Shown here: in pieces, positions 42,893 to 52,906 of the stretch
How positions within the stretch are numbered: position 1 is the first letter of the stretch
Layout of the letters: the number at the start of each line of letters is the position of its first letter
Assembly: GCF_049651205.1 (NCBI RefSeq)
Contig: NZ_JBASBR010000013.1
Coordinates: forward strand, 62,001-126,000
Length of the DNA stretch: 64,000 nucleotides
Origin: Castellaniella sp049651205
GTDB taxonomy: Bacteria > Pseudomonadota > Gammaproteobacteria > Burkholderiales > Burkholderiaceae_B
Reading direction: 5' to 3'
The notes under the pieces: model-generated
Told to the model about the DNA's origin: nothing
The model's input: only the letters and a program-made list of their open reading frames with translations
Database searches by the model: none
Program-made: the position numbers and the translations under genes

Positions 42893-43660
42893 ATGGCTCG
42901 CCTACCCCGTCTGTATGCTCCACGGATTCCGCAACTGCTGGAAGCCCGGTTTGCCCGGGCACTGGCGACTGCCGATGCGCCCACGCCAGAAGCGGCCCTT
43001 AATACGATTGCCACCTGGCTGGCAGCGGAAGCACAGACCTTCTCCCACGCCACGCGCCTGCCACCCGGGCCTGCGCCACTCATCACATCCGCTACTGCCG
43101 GCAGCAGCCTGCCAGCCGTGGCCATCCATGCCTGGGCGGTGTTGCCCGACCGCATCACCCTGCTCGCCACTCCCGGAGATCCCCGTTCGCTCTCGCGCCT
43201 GATGCAGGCCCTGGGACGAAGAATGGGTTCCGGGCTGCTGCGCACCCGGGTATATGCCGGGCGCTATCACAACGCCTTGCTTGAGCCGGGCCGCTGGGTA
43301 CTACCCGCGATGCTGTGGGTTGAATCGCTGGCTGCGCAAACCGGCCTGGTGGCCAGCGCCACGCAATGGCCATGGTCATCCGCCGCAGAGCACGCAGGCC
43401 AAGCAAGCGCCTTCACGGGTTGCCTGCTGGACCATCCGGACTACTGGCAAGAGGGCGACACGCCATTCGCCCGCCAGGCCGCCTGGCGCAAGCGCCTGAC
43501 GGCCGGCCTACCGGCCGCACAAAATAGCCAGATCGAAGCCGCCCTGCATGGACAATGGGCACTGGGCGAGAAAATCTTTCTAAGCCACCTGGGTCGACTG
43601 GCCTCGCGACGCGTCAGCCCGGCCCCAAGAGGGCGGCCCAGAAAAGTGGTCAGCCCATGA
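42893..43660 (+). CDS. Degenerate REP-associated (IS200-like) transposase-related protein
   Basis: A 255-aa protein with the layout of REP-associated tyrosine transposases. It starts with MARLPRLYAPRIPQ, has a central segment AWAVLPDRITLLATP (about 80–94), GRYHNALL (Tyr125) and the late WPWSSAAEH motif. The HxH pair that coordinates metal in active Y1 transposases is missing, because the usual MPNHVHLL is replaced by LPDRITLL. It is probably domesticated or inactive. It overlaps the FecCD-type permease gene by 4 bp, an unusual operon link. Confidence 0.7.
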   Translation: MARLPRLYAPRIPQLLEARFARALATADAPTPEAALNTIATWLAAEAQTFSHATRLPPGPAPLITSATAGSSLPAVAIHAWAVLPDRITLLATPGDPRSLSRLMQALGRRMGSGLLRTRVYAGRYHNALLEPGRWVLPAMLWVESLAAQTGLVASATQWPWSSAAEHAGQASAFTGCLLDHPDYWQEGDTPFARQAAWRKRLTAGLPAAQNSQIEAALHGQWALGEKIFLSHLGRLASRRVSPAPRGRPRKVVSP

Positions 43661-44712
43661 ACGCCGCACCAGGCCCCCTTCCCGACACCATGCGGCAATA
43701 TCAGCAACTGCTGCGCCGTCGCTGGCTGCTAGTGTCCTTGCTTGGGTTCATCATCCTGATTTCCATACTGGCGGATTTCACGCTTGGCCCCTCTGGCCTG
43801 GGCTGGGAAGATCTCCGCCAGGCCTTGCTTCAGCCTGCGCAGGCCAACCCCACACTTCGCGTCATTGTCTGGGATATCCGCCTACCTTCCGCACTGATGG
43901 CCGTGGCGGTAGGGCTGGCGCTGGGGCTGGCGGGTGGCGAGATGCAGACCATCTTGAACAACCCCCTGGCCAGCCCGTTTACCCTGGGCATCTCCTCTGC
44001 GGCGGCCTTTGGCGCATCACTGGTGATTGTGCTGGGCATATCCCTGCCCGGAGTGCCGCAAGCCTGGACAGTTGCAGTCAACGCCTTCGTCTTCGCCCTG
44101 CTGTCGGCGCTAGTGCTTGATCTGGTCGCCCGTTGGGGTGGCATGGGCACCTCCAGCCTGATTCTGTTTGGCATCGCATTGGTGTTTTCTTTTAATGCGG
44201 CGGTGTCTCTCGTGCAGTTCATCGCCAGCGCCCAGGCCCTGCAAGATCTAGTGTTCTGGACGATGGGCAGCCTCACACGGGCATCCTGGCCCCGACTATG
44301 GATCTTGCTGCTGGTGATCGGGCTGCTGTTGCCCTGGTCGCTGCGCGATACTTGGAAACTGACCGCCTTGCGCCTGGGCGAAGACCGCGCAGCCAGCTTT
44401 GGCATCAACGTACCGCGCTTGCGGCTCAAGGCGCTGGTGCGCATCAGCATCCTGGCGGCCCTGGCCGTTTCGTTTGTGGGCACCATTGGTTTTGTGGGTC
44501 TTATTGCCCCGCATATCGCCCGGCGCCTGTTTGGCGAAGATCACCGCTTTTATCTGCCTGGCAGTGCTTTGGTGGGTGGTGTCATCTTGTCGCTGGCCTC
44601 GATTGCCTCAAAAAATATGGTTCCAGGGGTTCTCGTGCCCGTCGGGATCGTGACCTCGCTGATCGGGGTACCGTTTTTCCTGTCAGTTGTTTTACGCAGA
44701 GAAGTGAAATGA
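43657..44712 (+). CDS. FecCD-family ABC permease (iron chelate/haem/cobalamin type)
   Basis: Inner-membrane permease (351 aa) with about ten transmembrane segments. RLPSALMAVAVGLALGLAGGEMQTILNNPLASPFTLG and TIGFVGLIAPHIARRLFGEDHR (both read in parts) are family signatures. The ATG at 43657 overlaps the stop of the previous gene (ATGA). The ATPase gene follows within 20 bp. No binding protein or TonB receptor is encoded here, so the substrate (siderophore, haem or corrinoid) is open. Confidence 0.88.
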   Translation: MNAAPGPLPDTMRQYQQLLRRRWLLVSLLGFIILISILADFTLGPSGLGWEDLRQALLQPAQANPTLRVIVWDIRLPSALMAVAVGLALGLAGGEMQTILNNPLASPFTLGISSAAAFGASLVIVLGISLPGVPQAWTVAVNAFVFALLSALVLDLVARWGGMGTSSLILFGIALVFSFNAAVSLVQFIASAQALQDLVFWTMGSLTRASWPRLWILLLVIGLLLPWSLRDTWKLTALRLGEDRAASFGINVPRLRLKALVRISILAALAVSFVGTIGFVGLIAPHIARRLFGEDHRFYLPGSALVGGVILSLASIASKNMVPGVLVPVGIVTSLIGVPFFLSVVLRREVK

Positions 44713-44731
44713 ACCCAGGCAAGCGCTAACC

Positions 44732-45517
44732 ATGTTGGAGATTCAGGATCTCTCGGTGGCATACGGCCGGCAGACGGCCATCCAGCCGCTAAACGCCGGG
44801 CCATTGGCCCCGGGCCGGCTGGTGGCCGTGCTGGGCCCCAACGGCAGTGGCAAATCCACGCTGCTAAAGGCCGTTGCGGGTCTTCTTGCCTGCAATGGCC
44901 AAGTGTTGCTCAACAATCTCAATCTCACAAAGCTATCGTTTGAGCAGCGCGCCCATCAAGTGGTGTACCTGCCGCAATCCCTGCCACCGGCCCTGCACCT
45001 GAGAGTCTTTGAGTCTGTCATGGTGGCGGCCCGGGCATCTGATCTGGCCCCCCAGGCGCCGCAGGTCAGCCCACAGCATATTTTGCAGATGCTCGAACGG
45101 CTGGGTATAGAACACCTGGCGATGCGCTATCTGGACGAGCTATCGGGCGGCCAAAAGCAACTTGTGGGCCTGGCACAGGCCCTGATCCGCACGCCACGCC
45201 TGCTGCTTCTGGATGAACCCTTGTCTGCCTTGGACTTGAATTACCAGTGCCATGTAATGGATCTCCTGCGCCAGGAGACCCTCACTCAAGGGCTCACTAC
45301 CCTGATCGTGCTGCACGATCTGAACATCGCACTTCAGCGCTGTGACGACGCCCTGCTGATCCAGGCGGGCACGCTGGTGGGCCAAGGCTCACCAAAGACC
45401 GTTATCACCCCCAAAACCCTGGCTGATGTCTATCAGGTGGACGCGCGGGTTGAAACCTGCTCGCGAGGCCTGCCCCATGTGCTGATCGACGGATTGCTTC
45501 AGCCGGCACAGGGATAA
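44732..45517 (+). CDS. ABC transporter ATPase (FecE type)
   Basis: ATPase (261 aa) partnering the FecCD permease. Walker A GPNGSGKST is near residues 32–40, the signature is LSGGQKQLVGLAQAL, and Walker B is LLLLDEPLSALDL. The length is normal for iron-chelate importers. It ends the three-gene unit. Confidence 0.9.
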   Translation: MLEIQDLSVAYGRQTAIQPLNAGPLAPGRLVAVLGPNGSGKSTLLKAVAGLLACNGQVLLNNLNLTKLSFEQRAHQVVYLPQSLPPALHLRVFESVMVAARASDLAPQAPQVSPQHILQMLERLGIEHLAMRYLDELSGGQKQLVGLAQALIRTPRLLLLDEPLSALDLNYQCHVMDLLRQETLTQGLTTLIVLHDLNIALQRCDDALLIQAGTLVGQGSPKTVITPKTLADVYQVDARVETCSRGLPHVLIDGLLQPAQG

Positions 45518-45806
45518 TCAGCTTGGCGTAATCCACGCCTGCAGGGGTGATGTGGCAAACCGTACACAGCACAATATTTTTTGGATTTTGGCCAAAACTG
45601 ACCATGAACAGAATAGTGTTTTTTACGTCTATACTTAATCCTTTCAAATTTATTGATACGTCCCCAATTCAATGCTAACTTTCTGCTGAACAAAATAATA
45701 GGGGACACATCATATAAAAAGCTGTTGTGAATCAGGGCTCCACAGCGTAATTTTCTTATTCCACCGGCGACGGTGGACTCTGCGATTTTGCCTGAAGAGC
45801 CCTGCC
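45518..45806 (+). promoter_or_regulatory. Upstream region of gltB
   Basis: The 289-bp region contains a -10-like TATACT (45630–45635). It also has a long-range GTCCCC/GGGGAC inverted repeat (45660–45665 with 45701–45706) and a perfect 7-bp stem TCCACCG/CGGTGGA with a GCGA tetraloop (45760–45777) close to the gltB start. No specific regulator site is identified. Confidence 0.4.
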
Positions 45807-48800
45807 ATGACACACCCTGCCTATTGCCCTCCCGGCCTGCCTGCCGCCCAGGGCCTCTACCACCCCGAATACGAGCACGACGCCTGTGGCGTGGGCTTTG
45901 TGGCCCACATTGAAGGCACCAAAAGCCACACCATCATTCAGCAGGCGCTGAAGATTCTGGAAAACCTGAATCACCGGGGTGCCGTGGGTGCAGACGAACT
46001 GATGGGCGACGGGGCCGGCATCCTGATCCAGATCCCCGATCAGCTCTACCGCGACGAAATGGCCAGTCTGGGCGTATGTCTGCCGCCTCCCGACGACTAC
46101 GGCGTGGCCATGGTGTTTTTGCCCAAAGAAACGGCCTCCCGCCTGGCATGCGAGCGCGAGTTGGAGCGGGCCGTGCGCGATGAAGGTCAGGTCGTACTGG
46201 GCTGGCGCGATGTCCCCATCGACCACGACATGCAAATGTCGCCCACCGTGCGTGCCTGTGAGCCCGTGATCCGGCAGCTGTTTATTGGCCGCGGGCCGGA
46301 CATCATGGTGCCCGACGCCCTGGAACGCAAACTGTATGTCATCCGCAAGACCGCCAGTCACGCCATCCAGCGCATGCAACTGGCACACGGGCAGGAATAC
46401 TTTGTACCGTCCATTTCGGTACGCACCGTGGTGTACAAGGGCCTGTTGCTGGCCAGCCAGGTGGGGGTGTACTACCGAGACCTGGCCGATACGCGTGCCG
46501 TATCAGCCCTGGCGCTGGTGCACCAGCGTTTTTCGACCAACACCTTCCCGGCCTGGCCGCTGGCGCACCCTTACCGGATGATTGCCCACAATGGCGAAAT
46601 CAATACCGTAAAGGGTAACTTCAACTGGCTGCGCGCCCGCGAGGGCGTGATGTCCTCGGCAGTGCTGGGCGACGATCTCGCCAAGCTTTATCCGATTGTC
46701 TACGAAGGGCAATCCGACACGGCGACGTTTGATAACTGCCTTGAGCTGCTCGTGATGTCCGGCTACTCGCTGGCGCACGCCATGATGATCATGATTCCCG
46801 AGGCCTGGGAGCAGCACGCCGATATGGATGAATCCCGGCGCGCATTCTATGAATACCATGCGGCCATGATGGAGCCCTGGGACGGGCCGGCCGCCGTGGC
46901 GTTTACTGATGGCCGCCAGATTGGCGCCACGCTCGACCGCAATGGCCTGCGCCCTGCACGCTACTTGATCACCGACGACAATATAGTGGTGCTGGCCTCC
47001 GAGGCCGGCACGCTGCAAATCCCCGAGCACCGCATTATCAAAAAATGGCGCCTGCAGCCGGGCAAGATGCTGTTGATCGACCTGCAGCAAGGCCGCATCA
47101 TCGAAGACGAAGAGATCAAATCCCAGCTGGCCAACGCGCATCCCTACCCGCAGTGGATCGAGCGGCTACGCATGAAGCTGGACGACCTGCCTGTCGTAAA
47201 AGACGACGACACACCCGCCCCCATCGCCAGCTTGTTGGATCGCCAGCAAGCCTTTGGATGGACGCAGGAAGACTTCAAATTCATCCTCGAACCCATGGCC
47301 GCCACCGGCCAGGAAGCAATTGGCTCGATGGGCAACGACGCCCCCCTGACCGTGCTCTCCGACCGTCCGAAACCGTTTTACAACTATTTTCGGCAGATGT
47401 TTGCCCAGGTGACCAACCCACCGATTGACCCTATCCGCGAACAACTGGTGATGTCATTGGTGTCCTTCATCGGGCCCAAGCCCAATCTGCTGGATATTAA
47501 CAACGTCAACCCGCCCCTGCGACTGGAAATCAACCAGCCCATACTGGATCAGGCCGCAATGGCGCAACTGCGTCACATCAGTCGCCAGACCAACGATAAG
47601 TTCCGCTGCTGCGAGCTGGACATCACTTATCCCGTGGTCTGGGGCCGTGAAGGGATCGAAGCCTGTCTGGCCTCCTTGTGTGCCACCGCGGCGGATGCCG
47701 TGCGCAGTGGCAACAACATCCTGCTCCTCAGCGACCGTCTGGTAGATGCCGATCGTGTAGCGATCCCGGCCTTGCTGGCCACCTCAGCCATCCACCAGCA
47801 TCTGATCCGCTCGGGGCTGCGCACCAAGACTGGCCTGATCGTGGAAACCGGCTCGGCGCGTGAGACCCATCACTTTGCACTGCTGGCCGGCTATGGTGCA
47901 GAAGCCATCCACCCTTGGCTGGCCCTGGAAACCCTGGCGGGCATGGAAGCAACAATCCCGCACGCCACTCAAAACTACATCAAGGCAATCGGCAAGGGGC
48001 TGAAAAAAGTGATGTCCAAGATGGGCATCTCAACCTATATGTCGTACACCGGCGCGCAGATTTTCGAGGCGGTCGGACTGCACAACAGCCTGGTGAAGAA
48101 ATACTTCAGCGGCACACCCAGCAATATCGAAGGCATTGATATTTTCCAGGTGGCCGAAGAGGCCATGCGCGCTCACCAGGCGGCTTTCAGCACCGATCCT
48201 GTCCTTACCGACCGGCTGGATGAAGGCGGCGACTACGCGTTTCGGATCCGTGGCGAGCAGCACCTCTGGACACCCGATTCGATTGCCAAGCTGCAACATG
48301 CCACGCGCGCCAACAACTACTCCACCTTCAAAGAGTACGCACAGCTTATCAACGATCAATCCCGCCGGCACATGACGCTGCGCGGCCTGTTTGAATTTCG
48401 GGTGGATCCCGCCCGCGCCATCCCGCTGTCCGAGGTGGAGCCCGCCAAGGAGATCGTCAAACGGTTTGCCACAGGCGCCATGTCCTTGGGGTCAATCTCC
48501 ACCGAAGCACACACCACGCTGGCAGTGGCCATGAACCGTATTGGCGGCAAGTCCAATACCGGCGAAGGCGGCGAAGATGCTTTGCGCTATCGCGCCGAAA
48601 TGCGCGCCGGCAAACCCACGGTTCGCAAGGGTGACTCGATCGCATCGGTACTGGGCAAAGACCGCATCGTGGCCGACATCCCCCTGGCAGCCGGCGACTC
48701 CCTGCGCTCGCGCATCAAACAGGTGGCCTCGGGCCGCTTCGGTGTCACCGCCGAATACCTGTGCAGTGCCGACCAGATCCAGATCAAGATGGCCCAAGGG

Positions 48801-50504
48801 GCCAAACCGGGTGAGGGAGGCCAACTGCCCGGCCACAAGGTGTCGGACTACATTGCACAACTGCGCTACTCAGTGCCTGGCGTAGGCCTGATCTCGCCTC
48901 CGCCACACCATGATATTTATTCGATCGAAGATCTGGCGCAACTTATCCACGACCTCAAAAACGTCAATCAGGAAGCCTCGATCTCGGTGAAGCTGGTGGC
49001 TGAAGTGGGCGTCGGCACGGTGGCCACAGGCGTAGCCAAGGCCAAGGCTGATCACGTGGTGATTGCCGGCCACGATGGCGGTACCGGTGCTTCGCCCGTG
49101 TCATCCATCAAGCACGTGGGCATCCCCTGGGAGCTGGGGCTGGCCGAGACACAGCAAACCCTGGTAATGAACCGTTTGCGCAGCCGTATCCGCGTACAGG
49201 CCGACGGACAGATGAAAACTGGCCGCGACGTGGCGATCGCAGCCATGCTGGGTGCCGACGAGTGCGGCTTTGCCACGGCTCCGCTGATTGTTGAAGGCTG
49301 CGTGATGATGCGCAAATGCCATCTAAACACCTGCCCCACGGGCGTGGCCACGCAAGATCCCACCTTGCGCAAAAAATTTAATGGCAAGCCTGAGTACGTC
49401 GTGAATTACTTCTTCTTTGTGGCTGAAGAAGTTCGCGAAATCATGGCGCAACTGGGGATCCGCACATTTGACGAGCTAATCGGCCGGGTGGATCTGCTGG
49501 ATATGCGCAAAGGCATCAGCCACTGGAAAGCCCATGGGCTGGATTTCAGCCGGATTTTCCATCAGGTCGAATCTGACGACCCCGTGCATCACACCGACAC
49601 ACAAGACCACGGGCTGACCCACGCGCTCGATCACCAACTGATCGAGCGCAGCAAGGCTGCTCTGGATCGTGGCGAAAAAGTGTCATTCATCACACCGGTA
49701 CGCAACCGCAACCGTACAATCGGCGCCATGCTGTCCGGTGAAGTGGCACGCCGCTACGGCCACGAGGGTCTGCCCGACGACACCATCCACATCCAGTGCA
49801 ACGGTGCAGCCGGCCAAAGCTTTGGCGCATTTCTGGCCCACGGCATCACACTGGATCTGGTGGGTGAAGCCAACGACTACGTGGGCAAGGGGCTCTCCGG
49901 CGGGCGCCTGATTGTGCGCTCACCCAACGATTTCCGCGGCTTCGGGCCAGACCATATCATTGCCGGCAACACGGTGCTGTACGGTGCCACCGGTGGCGAA
50001 GCGTACTTCAACGGCGTGGCAGGCGAACGCTTTGCCGTGCGCAACTCAGGTGCAGTCGCAGTGGTGGAAGGCACCGGCGACCATGGCTGCGAATACATGA
50101 CGGGCGGCACCGTGGTGGTGCTGGGTGAAACGGGGCGCAACTTTGCCGCGGGGATGTCGGGCGGTGTTGCCTATGTCTGGGATCCTGAGCATCTTCTGGC
50201 CAAGCGGTGCAATACCGATATGGTGCTGTTGGAGCCCATGCCCACACATGAGGCCCAGAAACAGGCCGGCGATGTCCAGTATTGGCATCACCAGACGCGT
50301 GAAAGTGAACATGAAACCGACGAAACTATCGTGCACCGGCTGGTGGAAAACCATTTCCGCCAAACCGGCAGTTTCCGCGCACGCGAAATACTGGATGACT
50401 GGGGCCAGGCACGCCTTGCGTTTGTCAAAGCCACCCCCACCGAATACCGCCGCGCACTGGGCGAACTGTGGCAAGCGTCACAGGCCCGCGATCTGGCCGC
50501 CTGA
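45807..50504 (+). CDS. gltB: Glutamate synthase (NADPH) large subunit
   Basis: Alpha subunit (1565 aa) of GOGAT, making two glutamates from glutamine and 2-oxoglutarate. The N-terminal amidotransferase domain should mature by cleavage before Cys27 (DACGVGF). The FMN-binding synthase domain with the 3Fe-4S cysteines CVMMRKCHLNTCPTG follows. The C-terminal beta-helix domain (GVAGERFAVRNSGA…) is present. Full length. gltD follows 14 bp downstream. Confidence 0.97.
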   Translation: MTHPAYCPPGLPAAQGLYHPEYEHDACGVGFVAHIEGTKSHTIIQQALKILENLNHRGAVGADELMGDGAGILIQIPDQLYRDEMASLGVCLPPPDDYGVAMVFLPKETASRLACERELERAVRDEGQVVLGWRDVPIDHDMQMSPTVRACEPVIRQLFIGRGPDIMVPDALERKLYVIRKTASHAIQRMQLAHGQEYFVPSISVRTVVYKGLLLASQVGVYYRDLADTRAVSALALVHQRFSTNTFPAWPLAHPYRMIAHNGEINTVKGNFNWLRAREGVMSSAVLGDDLAKLYPIVYEGQSDTATFDNCLELLVMSGYSLAHAMMIMIPEAWEQHADMDESRRAFYEYHAAMMEPWDGPAAVAFTDGRQIGATLDRNGLRPARYLITDDNIVVLASEAGTLQIPEHRIIKKWRLQPGKMLLIDLQQGRIIEDEEIKSQLANAHPYPQWIERLRMKLDDLPVVKDDDTPAPIASLLDRQQAFGWTQEDFKFILEPMAATGQEAIGSMGNDAPLTVLSDRPKPFYNYFRQMFAQVTNPPIDPIREQLVMSLVSFIGPKPNLLDINNVNPPLRLEINQPILDQAAMAQLRHISRQTNDKFRCCELDITYPVVWGREGIEACLASLCATAADAVRSGNNILLLSDRLVDADRVAIPALLATSAIHQHLIRSGLRTKTGLIVETGSARETHHFALLAGYGAEAIHPWLALETLAGMEATIPHATQNYIKAIGKGLKKVMSKMGISTYMSYTGAQIFEAVGLHNSLVKKYFSGTPSNIEGIDIFQVAEEAMRAHQAAFSTDPVLTDRLDEGGDYAFRIRGEQHLWTPDSIAKLQHATRANNYSTFKEYAQLINDQSRRHMTLRGLFEFRVDPARAIPLSEVEPAKEIVKRFATGAMSLGSISTEAHTTLAVAMNRIGGKSNTGEGGEDALRYRAEMRAGKPTVRKGDSIASVLGKDRIVADIPLAAGDSLRSRIKQVASGRFGVTAEYLCSADQIQIKMAQGAKPGEGGQLPGHKVSDYIAQLRYSVPGVGLISPPPHHDIYSIEDLAQLIHDLKNVNQEASISVKLVAEVGVGTVATGVAKAKADHVVIAGHDGGTGASPVSSIKHVGIPWELGLAETQQTLVMNRLRSRIRVQADGQMKTGRDVAIAAMLGADECGFATAPLIVEGCVMMRKCHLNTCPTGVATQDPTLRKKFNGKPEYVVNYFFFVAEEVREIMAQLGIRTFDELIGRVDLLDMRKGISHWKAHGLDFSRIFHQVESDDPVHHTDTQDHGLTHALDHQLIERSKAALDRGEKVSFITPVRNRNRTIGAMLSGEVARRYGHEGLPDDTIHIQCNGAAGQSFGAFLAHGITLDLVGEANDYVGKGLSGGRLIVRSPNDFRGFGPDHIIAGNTVLYGATGGEAYFNGVAGERFAVRNSGAVAVVEGTGDHGCEYMTGGTVVVLGETGRNFAAGMSGGVAYVWDPEHLLAKRCNTDMVLLEPMPTHEAQKQAGDVQYWHHQTRESEHETDETIVHRLVENHFRQTGSFRAREILDDWGQARLAFVKATPTEYRRALGELWQASQARDLAA

Positions 50505-50518
50505 AGGAATATTGCATC

Positions 50519-51982
50519 ATGGGAAAAATCACTGGTTTCATGGAATTTGCCCGGGTCAAGCCTGCCTACGAGGCCCCCGAGTCCAGACTGCACCACTGGA
50601 AGGAGTTTGTCTCACCGCTTACCGACGAGGAAGCGCGCGTACAGGGTGCCCGATGCATGGATTGCGGCGTACCTTTTTGTACCCACGCCTGTCCAGTCAA
50701 CAACATCATCCCCGACTGGAACGACCTGGTGTACAAGCAGGACTGGAAGCGCGCGCTGGACACGCTGCTGTCCACCAACAACTTTCCGGAGTTCACCGGC
50801 CGCATCTGCCCCGCCCCCTGCGAGGCCGCCTGCACGCTTAACCTGAACGACACCGCAGTCGGCATCAAATCCATCGAACACACCATCATCGAGCGCGGCT
50901 GGCAAGAAGGATGGGTTGTCCCCCAGCCACCCGCGCGAAAAACAGGCAAACGGGTAGCCGTCGTAGGTTCCGGCCCCGCAGGGTTGGCCTGTGCACAACA
51001 ACTGGCGCGTGCGGGCCACACCGTGTCGGTATTTGAGAAAAACAATCGCATCGGCGGCTTGCTGCGCTATGGCATCCCCGACTTCAAACTCGAGAAAATC
51101 CATATCGACCGGCGTCTGGCACAGATGGAGGCCGAAGGGGTCGAGTTTTTCCCGTCCACCTACATCGGGCTGCCCGAACATGCAGAAGACGGCCTGAATG
51201 TCATCTCTCCGGACGATCTGCTGGCCCAGCACGATGCCGTGGTCCTGTCTGGCGGCTGCGAACAGCCTCGCGACCTGCCCGTGCCCGGACGCGATCTGCG
51301 GGGCGTGCACTTTGCCATGGACTTTCTGCGCCAGCAAAACAAGGTCAACCACGGAGACCGGATCGCCAAGCCAATCAACGCCAAAGGCAAGCATGTGATC
51401 GTCATCGGCGGCGGTGACACCGGCTCGGACTGCGTAGGCACCAGCAATCGTCAGGGGGCTGCCTCGGTGACACAGTTTGAGCTGATGTTCCGCCCTCCCG
51501 AAGAGGAAGACAAACTGCTGGTATGGCCCTATTGGCCCATCAAGTTACGCACGTCGTCCTCGCATGAAGAAGGCTGCCAACGCGATTGGGCTGTCGGCAC
51601 CCAGGCGTTCGAAGGCAAGGGCGGCAAGGTGGAAAAGCTGGTGGCCACACGCCTGGAATGGTTCAAGGACAAGGCCACCGGGCAGATGAAAATGCGCGAA
51701 GTCAAAGACTCGCAATTTGAAATTCAGGCTGATCTCGTGCTGCTGGCGATGGGTTTTGTCTCACCAATGCGCACGGTGCTGGATGCCTTCGGTGTCGAGC
51801 GCGATCCACGAGGCAATATCCGTGCCACCACGGACGACTACTGTAGCTCACGGCCCAAGGTATTTGCGGCCGGCGACATGCGACGCGGCCAATCGCTGGT
51901 GGTCTGGGCGATCCGTGAAGGCCGACAATGCGCACGGTCTGTAGACGAGTATCTGATGGGTACATCCCAGCTGCCACGCTGA
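50519..51982 (+). CDS. gltD: Glutamate synthase (NADPH) small subunit
   Basis: Beta subunit (487 aa) that passes electrons from NADPH via FAD and 4Fe-4S clusters to GltB. The cysteine patterns CMDCGVPFCTHACPV and GRICPAPCEAAC are near the N-terminus. The FAD motif VVGSGPAGLACA and NADPH motif VIGGGDTGSDC follow. The ATG at 50519 (MGKITGF) has GAAGGAA upstream; an in-frame start at 50468 lies within gltB and is unlikely. Confidence 0.97.
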   Translation: MGKITGFMEFARVKPAYEAPESRLHHWKEFVSPLTDEEARVQGARCMDCGVPFCTHACPVNNIIPDWNDLVYKQDWKRALDTLLSTNNFPEFTGRICPAPCEAACTLNLNDTAVGIKSIEHTIIERGWQEGWVVPQPPARKTGKRVAVVGSGPAGLACAQQLARAGHTVSVFEKNNRIGGLLRYGIPDFKLEKIHIDRRLAQMEAEGVEFFPSTYIGLPEHAEDGLNVISPDDLLAQHDAVVLSGGCEQPRDLPVPGRDLRGVHFAMDFLRQQNKVNHGDRIAKPINAKGKHVIVIGGGDTGSDCVGTSNRQGAASVTQFELMFRPPEEEDKLLVWPYWPIKLRTSSSHEEGCQRDWAVGTQAFEGKGGKVEKLVATRLEWFKDKATGQMKMREVKDSQFEIQADLVLLAMGFVSPMRTVLDAFGVERDPRGNIRATTDDYCSSRPKVFAAGDMRRGQSLVVWAIREGRQCARSVDEYLMGTSQLPR

Positions 51983-52084
51983 CGCACTCATCGCCCCCTG
52001 AGCAGGTATCTGGCTGCAGGCAAACCCCGCAGCCAGATGGGCAGCAGGTACAATCTCCTGCATAGAACGGAGCCCGCTCACTTC

Positions 52085-52906
52085 ATGTCTAACCTCCCCA
52101 AACCTCTTGTCACCTTTACCGGCGTATCGCTGGGCTATGGCGACTTCACCGTGCTGCGCGACATCGATCTCGAAGTCCTGCCGGGCCAGGTTGTGGCCAT
52201 GATGGGCGGTTCAGGCTCAGGAAAAACCACCTTGTTGCGCGCCGTCACCGGGCAGTTGCCCGCCCAGGCGGGCAGCATCACCGTTTTCGGGCACGATATC
52301 GCCACCCTGCACGGCGAAGCCCTGCGCGAAACCCGCCAGCGCATGGGGGTGCTGTTTCAAGGCGGTGCCCTGTTCACAGACCTCGACGTCTTCGAAAACG
52401 TGGCGTTTCCGCTACGCGAACACACCTGTATATCAGAGCAGCAAATCCTCGAGCGCGTACTCGACAAGTTGCAGGCAGTTGGCCTGCGCCATGCAGCACA
52501 CCTTCGTATCTCCGAAATCTCAGGCGGCATGGCGCGCCGCGTGGCACTGGCCCGTGCCATTGTCCTCGAGCCCGAGCTCATCCTCTACGATGAGCCCTTC
52601 GCCGGCCTCGACCCCATTTCACTGGGCATTACGGCGCAGCTTATCCGCAACATGACAGACCAACTGGGCTGCGCGTCCATCCTCATCACGCATGATGTGG
52701 CCGAGTCCTTTGCCATCGTCGATCAGGTATACCTCATCGGCCAGGGCAAGCTGATGGCCCACGGCAGCCCTGCCCAGCTGTCCGCTGCTCAGGACGAATA
52801 CCTCCAGCAGTTCCTGCAGGGGCGCCCAGACGGCCCAATCGGCTTTCACTATCCGCTCACACCAGCCTTCGAACGCTGGTTCGCTGCCCGCAGAGGCGCC
52901 GCATGA
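52085..52906 (+). CDS. mlaF: Phospholipid-transport ABC ATPase MlaF
   Basis: ATPase (273 aa) of the MlaFEDB complex that maintains outer-membrane lipid asymmetry. Walker A GGSGSGKTTLL, signature ISGGMARRVALARA and Walker B LILYDEPFAGLDP are visible. The start at 52085 (MSNLPKP) is chosen over an upstream ATG at 52037. It overlaps mlaE by 4 bp. Confidence 0.94.
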   Translation: MSNLPKPLVTFTGVSLGYGDFTVLRDIDLEVLPGQVVAMMGGSGSGKTTLLRAVTGQLPAQAGSITVFGHDIATLHGEALRETRQRMGVLFQGGALFTDLDVFENVAFPLREHTCISEQQILERVLDKLQAVGLRHAAHLRISEISGGMARRVALARAIVLEPELILYDEPFAGLDPISLGITAQLIRNMTDQLGCASILITHDVAESFAIVDQVYLIGQGKLMAHGSPAQLSAAQDEYLQQFLQGRPDGPIGFHYPLTPAFERWFAARRGAA

